From the NCBI RefSeq assembly GCF_000003815.2, contig NC_049991.1:14229873-14293872 (forward strand): a DNA stretch of 64,000 nucleotides, read 5' to 3'. The notes below the pieces were generated by a model. It was not told where the DNA came from. It did not search any database and saw nothing but the letters and a program-made list of their open reading frames with translations. The DNA is from Branchiostoma floridae. Lineage: Eukaryota > Chordata > Leptocardii > Amphioxiformes > Branchiostomatidae. A program made the translations under genes and the position numbers. Shown here piece by piece: positions 47,001 to 57,800 of the stretch (position 1 is the stretch's first letter; each line of letters begins with the position of its first letter).

Positions 47001-49700
47001 GAACGGTTCCTCGACATCAGACATACACATTGTTTGTTGAAAAATGGTCATTTGATCTCCTGAGCCCAAAACAGCATTTTTCACAAAAAATACACGTTTC
47101 ATAAAACAATGTCCGATTTTCTCCGAACCAACTCTATTGCATGCGGAACGGTTCCTCGACATCAGACATACACATTGTTTGTCGAAAAATGGTCATTTGA
47201 TCTCCTGAGCCAAAAAGAGCATTTTTCACAAAAAAATACAGGTTTCGCGAAACAATGTCCGATTTTCTCGGAACCAACTTTATTGCATGCGGAACGGTTC
47301 CTCGACATCAGACATGCACCTTGTTTGTTGAAAAATGGTAATTTGCTCTCCTGAGCAAAAAAGAGCATTTTTCACAAAAAAATACAGGTTTCGCGAAACA
47401 ATGTCCGATTTTCTCGGAACCAACTTTATTGCATGCGGAACGGTTCCTCGACATCAGACATACACATTGTTTGTCGAAAAATGGTCATTTGATCTCGTGA
47501 GCCAAAAAGAGCATTTTTAGCAAAAAATACAGGTTTCACGAAACAATGTCCGATTTTCTCGGAACCAACTTTATTGCATGCGGAACGGTTCCTCGACATC
47601 AGACATACACATTGTNNNNNNNNNNNNNNNNNNNNNNNNNNNNNNNNNNNNNNNNNNNNNNNNNNNNNNNNNNNNNNNNNNNNNNNNNNNNNNNNNNNNN
47701 NNNNNNNNNNNNNNNNNNNNNNNNNNNNNNNNNNNNNNNNNNNNNNNNNNNNNNNNNNNNNNNNNNNNNNNNNNNNNNNNNNNNNNNNNNNNNNNNNNNN
47801 NNNNNNNNNNNNNNNNNNNNNNNNNNNNNNNNNNNNNNNNNNNNNNNNNNNNNNNNNNNNNNNNNNNNNNNNNNNNNNNNNNNNNNNNNNNNNNNNNNNN
47901 NNNNNNNNNNNNNNNNNNNNNNNNNNNNNNNNNNNNNNNNNNNNNNNNNNNNNNNNNNNNNNNNNNNNNNNNNNNNNNNNNNNNNNNNNNNNNNNNNNNN
48001 NNNNNNNNNNNNNNNNNNNNNNNNNNNNNNNNNNNNNNNNNNNNNNNNNNNNNNNNNNNNNNNNNNNNNNNNNNNNNNNNNNNNNNNNNNNNNNNNNNNN
48101 NNNNNNNNNNNNNNNNNNNNNNNNNNNNNNNNNNNNNNNNNNNNNNNNNNNNNNNNNNNNNNNNNNNNNNNNNNNNNNNNNNNNNNNNNNNNNNNNNNNN
48201 NNNNNNNNNNNNNNNNNNNNNNNNNNNNNNNNNNNNNNNNNNNNNNNNNNNNNNNNNNNNNNNNNNNNNNNNNNNNNNNNNNNNNNNNNNNNNNNNNNNN
48301 NNNNNNNNNNNNNNNNNNNNNNNNNNNNNNNNNNNNNNNNNNNNNNNNNNNNNNNNNNNNNNNNNNNNNNNNNNNNNNNNNNNNNNNNNNNNNNNNNNNA
48401 TACAGGTTTCGCGAAACAATGTCCGATTTTCTCGGAACCAACTTTATTGCATGCGGAACGGTTCCTCGACATCAGACATGCACCTTGTTTGTTGAAAAAT
48501 GGTAATTTGCTCTCCTGAGCAAAAAAGAGCATTTTTCACAAAAAAATACAGGTTTCGCGAAACAGATGTCCGATTTTCTCGGAACCAACTTTATTGCATG
48601 CGGAACGGTTCCTCGACATCAGACATACACATTGTTTGTCGAAAAATGGTCATTTGATCTCCTGAGCCAAAAACAGCATTTTTCACAAAAAATACACGTT
48701 TCGTAAAACAGATGTCTGATTTTCTCGGAACAACTTTATTGCATGCGGAACGGTTCCTCGACATCAGACGTACACATTGTTTGTCGAAAAATGGTAATTT
48801 GCTCTCCTGAGCCAAAAAGAGCATTTTTCATAAAAAAAATACACGTTTCGCAAGAGAATGTCTGATTTTCTCGGAACCAACTTTATTGCATGCGGAACGG
48901 TTCCTCGACATCAGACATACACATTGTTTGTCGAAAAATGGTCATTTGATCTCCTGAGCCAAAAAGAGCATTTTTTGCAAAAAATACAGGTTTCGCGAAA
49001 CAATGTCCGATTTTCTCGGAACCAACTTTATTGCATGCGGAACGGTTCCTCGACATCAGACATACACATTGTTTGTCGAAAAATGGTCATTTGCTCTCCT
49101 GAGCCAAAAAGAGCATTTTTCACAAAAAATACAGTTTCGCGAAACAATGTCCGATTTCTTCGAACCAACTTTATTGCATGCGGAACGTTTCCTCGACATC
49201 AGACATGCACCTTGTTTGTTGAAAAATGGTAATTTGCTCTCCTGAGCAAAAAAGAGCATTTTTCACAAAAAAATACAGGTTTCGCGAAACAATGTCCGAT
49301 TTTCTCGGAACCAACTTTATTGCATGCGGAACGGTTCCTCGACATCAGACATACACATTGTTTGTCGAAAAATGGTCATTTGATCTCCTGAGCCAAAAAC
49401 AGCATTTTTCACAAAAAATACACGTTTCGTAAAACAATGGCCGATTTTCTCAGAACCAACTCTATTGCATGATGAACGGTTCCTCGACATCAGACATACA
49501 CATTGTTTGTCGAAAAATGGTCATTTGATCTCCTGAGCCAAAAAGAGCATTTTTCACAAAAAATACACGTTTCGTAAAACAATGGCCGATTTTCTCAGAA
49601 CCAACTCTATTGCATGATGAACGGTTCCTCGACATCAGACATGCACCTTGTTTGTCGAAAACTATTAATTTGCTCTCCTGACCCAAAAAGAGCATTTTCA
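44029..49700. repeat. 145-bp satellite array with 2,146-bp higher-order repeat
   Basis: Head-to-tail units of about 145 bp containing CGGAACGGTTCCTCGACATC and GAGCCAAAAAGAGCATTTTT. Because 145 is not a multiple of three, the frames that seem to code for repeated peptides shift each unit. A 370-bp non-satellite spacer plus several units (44,029 onward) recurs at 46,173 onward, offset by 2,146 bp with near identity for at least 900 bp. The array spans the second gap. Confidence 0.95.
47616..48399. other. Assembly gap (784 N)
   Basis: Run of N inside the satellite. Both sides are satellite units, so copy number is not determined. Confidence 0.99.
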
Positions 49701-50239
49701 TGTTCGTTGACAGCCAGGGATCTATGTACATTTTTTGTATATACGACGTCGTATTCTTTGCGTGTTTTTTATTGATACAGTGTCGCATCTGTTCAGTATT
49801 TTGGCTTATCCTTTAAGAATCTGGGATTGGTTCATATTTGTGCGGAATCCTCTGCATCTGCATTTGACGGATACCACGGTATCTGCCAGGATCCGTACCT
49901 CATCCGTACCCATCCGTACCCATTTTGCCCAAAGAGTAGTCGCATGCTGTTTTCTAAACATTAAAAAATTACGCTGTACATAGAAAGGTGAAATGGCTAA
50001 ATGAAAGATAGTAAAACACATAATACACATGTAGGATTCTGGTATTTAATTTTAAGCTACAAGTGACATGTAGAAGCTTTAAAACGCCTGTTTGAGGTAT
50101 GGTTAGATCTACTTGCACATTGAATTGCTTCACCATTCAAGTGACACTCTAAATTGTATTTGAAAATTGTAAGGACAATGACTCTGAAATTTCAGATACA
50201 TAACAGATCTCACTCGCATCTGCCCGCATACGATCCTAA

Positions 50240-50276
50240 AGCGTAAAGCGTAATCGGACCCTCCATGCAGATCCTC
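50240..50276. mobile_element. Right end of a second element of the 38,417 family
   Basis: Reads AAAGCGTAAAGCGTAATC then CATGCAGATCCTC, matching the right end of 38,417-39,455 with one change. Its left end was not found and may lie in the gap at 43,859. If so, the satellite array sits inside this element. Confidence 0.55.
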
Positions 50277-50465
50277 TTCTTAGCACTGATAGTTTCCTGA
50301 TAGCTACTGACATTTTACTGTGAGCAATTTCCTCGTCTATCTGGCCAATAATCAGAAAAGAGTTCCCTATGGACTATGTCTAAAGATTCCACCATCACCC
50401 AAGATACACTACGTCAACAATAAACCTCACTTCAGCGAACTGTGAGAACACCTGAACCAGGTTTC

Positions 50466-51018
50466 AGTTCTCGTAATTCTGCAGAATTCTGGCTTAGCTT
50501 CCCAGAATTCTGCAGAATTCTGGCTCAGGCTTCCCAGAATTCTGCAGAATTCTGGCTCAGGCTTCCCAGAATTCTGCAGAATTCTGGCTCAGGCTCCCAG
50601 AATTCTGCAGAATTCTGGCTCCAGTTCCCAGAATTCTGCAGAATTCTGCAGAATTGGGCTAATCCCCAGGGGGTCATCAATGGCTGCTACGTATTCTTAA
50701 CCTCATTGTTACCTAACATATGCGATATTAAGCCTTTGGGGTTAAAGGTTGCTGAAATACGGGAGGTTGTCCCAAATTAAACCGGGATTCCCAAATTAAA
50801 CCGGAGGGTGTTCTTTATTCACAGGGTAACCTTTATCCGTTGTATTTAACTCCAGGGTATTTCGGGATATCGAGTTGGCGGATGGAGGTCTCAAACTGCA
50901 TTATATTGAAATAAAAAATGCAATTTGAAACCACCGTCCATCAACGTCATATCCCTAAATATCATGTTTTTAGGTACAACGGATATAGGTTACTCTGCGA
51001 ATAAAGGTGAACTAGCGT
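50466..51018. repeat. Right inverted end with minisatellite and hairpin
   Basis: Inverted counterpart of 32,936-33,285. The EcoRI/PstI-rich units occupy about 50,477-50,655. Unlike the left end it also contains 50,812-51,000, a hairpin with arms around GGATAAAGGTTACCCTGTGA and its near complement. Confidence 0.9.
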
Positions 51019-51020
51019 TA

Positions 51021-51337
51021 TGCGTGATGAGAAGAAATATTTACGTTAACCATGGTTATGACCTAATGATCATACCATGGGTGAATAAATAGTCATGTTA
51101 AGTATATGAAGCTCTGTGAGAATGTTAGAAATACAGTCATTTTATTGCATGACAATTCAGTACATTAGCTGTTGTTTATAGAGATGTCAAGGGATGTAGA
51201 CCATCCCATGTTTATTGTTTCTCAAAGGTTTGTAAATAAAGTTTGTTGCCCAGTTCTGTTCTGTGTCATCACGTGTCCTTTATTAGTATGTAAACCCCCA
51301 TAGGAGCCCATCAAGTCTCCCCAGTCGCGAAATGGCC
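51021..51337. repeat. Segmental duplication copy B, right part
   Basis: Resumes homology to copy A from about 20,102 (CGTGATGA) to 20,374, for example CATTTTATTGCATGA and TTTATTGTTTCTCAAA. This shows that the 18-kb block split one duplication copy. Confidence 0.9.
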
Positions 51338-51632
51338 AAATCTGGAAATGGTAGACATTTCGTTAGTAGCCTCCTCGACCAGCCTCTCTGTCGCTGTTGG
51401 TGTAAGTTGTTGTTCACCATTTTCAACACATTGCAGCCAGGTTTTGCAATCATTAGCTTCTCACCATACCTGCACAAATCCTGCACTAGCATTCATTGTT
51501 TACAGAAAAAAAACACCACTCATAGGTAACGTTAATGTTATAGGAAATATTCTTGTCTGTCAAATGGCTATATTACCTTTTTTTAGCTTAGTCTACATAC
51601 AAATGTTGTGTACTACATGACATGTAGTACAG

Positions 51633-51686
51633 GAAACTCACTCTCAGTCAACTATACAATTTGTATAGTTGATTGAGTGTGAGTTC
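51633..51686. repeat. Inverted repeat hairpin
   Basis: Arms around TCAACTATACAA and TTGTATAGTTGA with near-perfect extension (AACTCAC / GTGAGTT). Confidence 0.8.
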
Positions 51687-51781
51687 TCTTATTCAACCAT
51701 CATTCCTCTTTAAAACTACCTTACAAACCTGCATGTGATGATATTTTATTTGATATTATTTTTACTCTAGAATTAAATAAG

Positions 51782-52407
51782 GTGACACTTTCTGGAAGTC
51801 ATCACCACCTCGTAGGCATTATAAGGGAACTACCGAACTAGAAGAAGCTGCTGCCCTTAAGAATCTGGTGAGTTCACCTGATGCTGAACTTATACACGAG
51901 TCTTGCAACAAGAGGAATATGTCAGCTCTGGCCCGTGGGTCTACATTAGAGTCTACATCATAGTACATGGTTATGGTGATCAGAACTGCAAACACGACAG
52001 AAATTTGGGAAAAATCTTTAATTAATGTATAATCAATTTTAGCAGAAAAACAAGTTAACCATCGCAAAATCATTGTTGACTATAAATGTTTGACATAACC
52101 ACATAGTAAACATTTAACGTTAATTCAATGCTAACGTTACCGTTGCAAAGAATCATGATTCAACTGGCCTTGAAGATCAACCAACAAAATCATTGCAAAA
52201 TTCACTCACGTGTCAGTGGGGACCTCTAGCGATCTATGTTATTTTTGCACTTACTTAATCATGTTTACCTGCAATGATAATTCTTGTCGATTGTCGGCGC
52301 TTTTTAACCGTGCGACAGGAAATGACATCAGCACCAAGGACGGTGCCATCCAGCTGAAGCAAAACAAACTTGCTGCTGTGACGGAAAGGCCTGTTCTAGC
52401 ACGCTGA
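51782..52407 (+). other. Two coding-like stretches of an unrecognised gene
   Basis: Plus-strand frame 51,782-51,963 reads in part TTELEEAAALKNLVSSPDAE then ends STLESTS and stop; plus-strand frame 52,319-52,407 reads NDISTKDGAIQLKQNKLAAV and stops. Composition looks protein-like. The minus strand also has open frames here and convincing splice signals: a donor GTAAGTTG at about 52,454 and an acceptor TCATTCCTACCTCAG at about 52,408. The strand and exon chain are therefore unresolved. I recognise no family. Confidence 0.3.
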
Positions 52408-52649
52408 GGTAGGAATGAGAAGAAATCTAGCTCAGGAGACAACTTACCGTTCTCCAGATGCAGCGGAAGATGATGGCCTCGATTGCGCCAGAGTTTCACA
52501 TGGACGCCATGTTGTCTGACACCCCCTCCCCTAACCCACACGTCAGTGATTTTAACTACCCCGGTCCGAGCCAATTACTGTACATTGATGGTGCGGTGAC
52601 ATGGCGTTATGGGGTCACAAGAAACCAGATTCTAATTTGATGTTTAGAA

Positions 52650-54834
52650 GAAGGTAAATCAGTAACGTTAAAATGGCCAATAATCTTAGGCCCTATTTGG
52701 CGTATGATGCTGATAGTGTGGGAAGCCCCGTGTGGGGAGGCTGAGCTCTGTTGGGTTCAATGTAAATTTATAATGTGACCTTTACTTTGAATTCATACCA
52801 TGTAGCTGTAAAGTTTTAAATTATAATCCCCATATTGATACTGTATGAATTACTTACAATTCCTAACTGTATATTATAAATATGCAATGACATCAAAAAT
52901 CAAAAGCATCCAGTTTAAATAATAACGTTATCTGAGAAATGAGCCTCACAAGAAAAATCAAGTCCATTGGTCCAAACTTTATTCCCTGTCACATGGTTCA
53001 CTGGATGGATGATGTCTGATTGGAAGCAAAACAGAAGGAAACCACATGAAATAACTACTAGTATTCTGTCTGGGTTTCCATAAGGAAATGACAGGCTGAT
53101 CTTTGCAAAACCAGGAGAATGGTCAAAGCTGACCATGATCAGGCTTCTCCACAAATCTAGCAATTGCTCTCTGTTCTGAGTACTTTTGCATGGTCATAAT
53201 CTTTTTTTGAATAATTGATATCAACTCCAATCCAAAGATTCTGTCGTGAACCTTCAATATACATTTCTGCAAAAGTCAAATCTTATGACAAAGTCAGTTG
53301 AAGTTGAACCATTCTTGCGGCATGATTATCATCACAAAGTTCGTCTCTGAGGTTACCATAAATTTGTGTTGCATCTTTTGTCACTCGAGTTGCACGATAA
53401 ACATCTATAACTCTTCAATATAATGTTATATACATGAATGTACCCTACAGACTATGTACAACAGCTAGGACCTGACTCACGCTTCGACTCCACAAATGGG
53501 CAAAAACACAACTAGAGTAGATCAGACAAGAGCGCAGCTACTCTGTTTCACTGATTCTGGTGCACATCTGGATCCACAATAGCAAGAATTGCTGTTGTGC
53601 ACCAATGGTTTATGACAAGCAAATCAGTGTACAATATTGTAGTGACCAAGGATGCACAGCAGAAATACTATTGTGCATCATTATGACAAGTTCAACTGCA
53701 ATGAGTGTACACTTTTGCAGTGACTATTGTGCACAACAGCACTATGCATGTATATGACTAACATTTTTTTTGCAGCATGACAACTAGCCTCTTGCACAAC
53801 AGTGCACTGTTTGGTGCATGAAATACAAAGATCACATACAGAGCTGCAAGACATATTCATAGCCACTGCTACTAGCTACAATATTGTCTCCAGTTTTTTA
53901 ACCACTGCACGCCAACTCCAGTTTACAGCTTTTCTCAACTCTGGTGTTCATATCAAAGTAGATTAAGTCTCAAAACCCTTACTGTTTTTGAACACACAAT
54001 ATTGCATTGTTCTGAAAATAAGTCCTACGTGTGATTGTGATCTTACCAAGGAAATTGAATAGCTAAAAAAATCTGATTTGAAATAAAGTTTTGAAGATTG
54101 TACATAGTTACTCAAGTGCTTCTTTGGTGCTTCTTGTGCATACTATTTTTCTCTGTAGGGCTACAAAGTTTTTATCTTTATTTTTAACAATTAGACAAAT
54201 GGTATAAATTCATATACAGAAGACTTGGAAGAGTGTCAAACCGTCCTTTAATATAGATTTTCAACCAATGAAGTGTTGATCAAATACATTATTTTCCGTC
54301 CTTAAACTAAATGCTGCCTGTCTGAAAAAAATTACCCTATTCGGACACACAACTATAATATCATGATACTCTTGATGCTCATACGTCACATTTCTTGAAT
54401 ATAGATAAAATTGTAACCAAAGGGAAGACAAACAAATATAAGTACAACAAAATAAAGAGTGCAACTAAATTAAACCACACCTGGTCTGAATTCGAATACC
54501 TGTTCACTTTTTGTTGCCCTGCCATTTTTGTTTTTAACTTTTACAGATTGTACAGAATGCTTACTGAAGTTGTGGCCAACTATGGAATGTACTTTGCCAA
54601 ACATGTCATTGATTATCATACTTTTAACTGGTAATATAATCACTAACAACTCTAATACCAGTAAACCATTAAATCTTACAAAGCTCAAAAAACAGTACAT
54701 TTATGTTCCTTTGTTTAACTATGAAACCTATAGAGCAGAATGTGCTATATGACATTGAAGATTGAACCGTTATAATTCACAACTCGTGGGTAAGTAGAGT
54801 GGACTGTTCCGTGTCAAAGGTGAAAGGTGAGGGT
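52650..54834. other. Intergenic, no gene recognised
   Basis: AT-rich sequence. 53,575-53,750 has two imperfect copies of a roughly 90-bp unit with TTGTGCA words. No exon is supportable. Confidence 0.5.
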
Positions 54835-57800
54835 TCAGGAGCAGCAGCCCTGGTTCTGCTTCTCTTGGTCCACATACTCTGTCACGCTGAACTTGGGGTC
54901 GTTTGGTTTCCTGGTTTTCCGTGATTTCAGGTCCCTGTAAGAAGAGAGAGGTTAGTTTGCTCACAACCAGAGATGATCATAATCACGTCTTGGTAAAGCT
55001 ATACGAGCGATCGCAATGTTACAGTGATGCATTGTAGGCAAAAAGCAGGTGTTTTGCAAAAGATAGATTGACATATTAACCAGTAATTTGGTCTGCTAAT
55101 CCAGATATCAATTTTTTAATCCAATCTGGTGACGTCTGGTAGGCACCAACCATCGTCAAATACCCCGGATATAAACAACAACAGTGATTGCTCGTAAAGA
55201 TCTAGAGACCATCCTTTCAGAAGTAGCTTTAATAGATAGCAGTCAGATAATGTCAAGTGCAGAATCATGGAGGAGAGGGCTTATGGATGACCAACACCTT
55301 GCTTTGGCATCTTAAACAACTTCATAATGCCTGATAGAATTGCATAATGAGCTTGTGATATAGGTAACTGATGAGAAAGTTGCTTCAGGATAAGTTGCCA
55401 GAAGAAAATACAGTAATTGCATTTAAGTTCGCGGGGATTTAATTTTGAGGTAGCAGGATAACGACTGCTGACCGGAAAGAAATATCGTCAGCAACAGTTT
55501 ACTTGAAGTTCGTATAATGATTGCCATACAGGATGGTGATCATAGTGGCTGTAATGTGACCACATGGACAAGATTTCATTGGTCCCCTGAGCGGTCTTCT
55601 TGGGCAATTTTCGCACTGTGGATGAATGAAGAGAACTTACTTTGCCACAGCCATGAAGGCCAGCTCTACGTTGAGTCCTGTCTTGGCACTTGTTTCCATG
55701 AAGGCGATCCCAAAGTCCTGCATGGAGATAACAGAATATGATTCCAGGTCAAACATTTTACAAAAGGGGTCTATTGAGTGGAAATCTTGAAAAGCATCTT
55801 GAGTTGCCTGAACGACAAGAAAATTGTCAGAGGTTAGATCTGGCAATTCTAATTCACTTATCAGCTGTTATTGACACATTTAATATGGTAGACTCATCAT
55901 AACATGAATGGTACATCAATAAAGGGAAATTAGACAATGTCATCCAGATTATAAGACTGAATGATTATTACTCAAGCAACAGGATAAGATCCAAAATAAT
56001 ATACAGTTGCTTGAGTCACTACTCTTCATCAAGGAAAGAAGAAACAAGAAAACAGCTTTAATATTTAAAGCTGTCACTGAATGCAACATGTGATTGAAAA
56101 CAACAACAACAACAACAACATGTCCTCCCCAACCAAACTCAGGTACTCATTTTTACACCCTGGTGGAGTGAGAAAAGTCATGCCTTTCCCATGGGCACAA
56201 GATTGTTAGCATGTCAGGATTAGAACCCAGGACCTCAGGTTCTGGGCCAAACACCCCGCAGTTGTGCCACACAACCCCACATTAGTCTGTAAAACAGTCT
56301 GTAATGGAGGCTATGTTCTGAGTGGACATCATCTCAAAAACCAATTGAAAGTGAACCGTGTGAAACCACGAGGTGAACCCACAATGTCACCAGACAATTA
56401 CACTGGGATAAATATCAATCCTCCCTGAAGTGTCACCGTCCTGCTTGACTGCTGTAGTTGATCCTCCAGGATTTGGGCAATCAAATTGTAGATTTTTGTC
56501 AACGGTTGACCCTCCCTTGATGGATCGTAAGATTTGTGTTTAATATGCTACATAATAGTGACTCGAGGATCTGAATATGATTTTGGATAATATCAAGTTC
56601 CTTGAGTAACTGTCGATTTTTTGTGTTTCTTAACACCTTGATGCATGAATGTAACTTTAAATTGACATACCATTCCAGATTATCTTGAAATACAATTGAA
56701 TTTCTTCAATTGGATAAAAATGCAACTAGGACACTAAATTAGGGTGATGGATGTCACTCAAAAGATCCTGATAAATCTACATTTTTATCCAGTTGTAGAG
56801 ATTAAGTCAGGTATTTGAACATTGTTAACCCGGGTGTCTAAAACTTCTTAAATGCATTCATATTATGATATAATAATGTGACAATTACCAAAGGGAGCTA
56901 CATATTATCTCAGATATTGTCAGACAAGCAAACTCTCAAAAGACTGATGCTGATGGCAAAACAAAAACGGCAAATGAAAAAAAAATTGTGCAGAGAAAGA
57001 ATCATATGCAGGTTATTGACAGTGATGAAGTAGAGATTTAGAGTCTGTGTGCCCATTTGTGAGTTTGACTGAAGGTTTTTCCCGCTGCAATACATTCTGC
57101 ATCAGTGCACATGTTTTATAAAAAATTGTAGTAATGATGTAAAAGACTGAATACCAACTATAGGGGTGAGTTGGACTATTACATGTGGATTACACCCCAC
57201 CAGCTACTCATATACATATCAATAGCTGTCATGCCTGCACAATGCTGAAATCTAGAGGACATCTAGGACACTACACTGTACAAAGTGTGCTCAGTTTTAT
57301 TATGATCTAAAGGCCTCTAGGTATCTGCATGTGAGCACTATATACCGTGACGGTATTGGAGAATTTTGCAAAGCACTGCGCAGACGTGACATTTACGATG
57401 CACTAAGGTAACCTAATAAGCCTCTATCACCAAGAGGCAGTCTATCATTTCACCACATCGATGAAAGGCTTTTGTAGGTCATAGAAGGTAATTTATTTCT
57501 GATGCTTTCAGTGCTGGAGACGTCCCCAGGCAGTTCATTTGGAGCTTTGGATGTGTAGAATCAAAATGACTTTCAACAGTAACTTGGCAACATGTGAGAT
57601 TTCCTTTCTGTTAAATGAATCCCTTCCTGTGATATTAACATTTGGAAATTGAGCTGTTTTAGTTGAGCTTTAGCAAAATTAGGGTTATTGCAGGTAATAG
57701 GCAAGCTCCCTTTTTCAGTACATATGATAGAACTTGAAAGCGGAAATATAATAGTAATAATAACTATACTGTAAGCTTATGCCAGAGGATAATTGCAAAC

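Larger units (their letters stand above)
32936..51018. mobile_element. 18.1-kb inserted block with long inverted ends
   Basis: The outermost sequence ACGCTAGTTCACCTTTA is repeated in inverted orientation at 51,002-51,018, and TA abuts both ends (32,934-32,935 and 51,019-51,020). Copy A has an uninterrupted site near 20,098. Inverted homology continues inward through CTCCGGTTTAATTTGGGA and GACCCCCTGGGG and a minisatellite. Only the right end has an extra hairpin of about 190 bp. The interior holds other elements, a satellite and two gaps, and no recognised transposase. It may be a foldback-type element that grew by nested insertions, or a composite that moved as a unit. Confidence 0.8.

Noticed and set aside
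47426-48532. Frames of 280-370 codons spanning the second gap
   Set aside because: Most of their length is N; they only appear open because the gap has no readable stops.
44294-49432. Repeated protein-like frames (for example MSDFLGTNFIACGTVPRHQT) across the satellite
   Set aside because: The 145-bp period is not a multiple of three and the same peptides appear in shifting frames on both strands; this is satellite, not a gene family.
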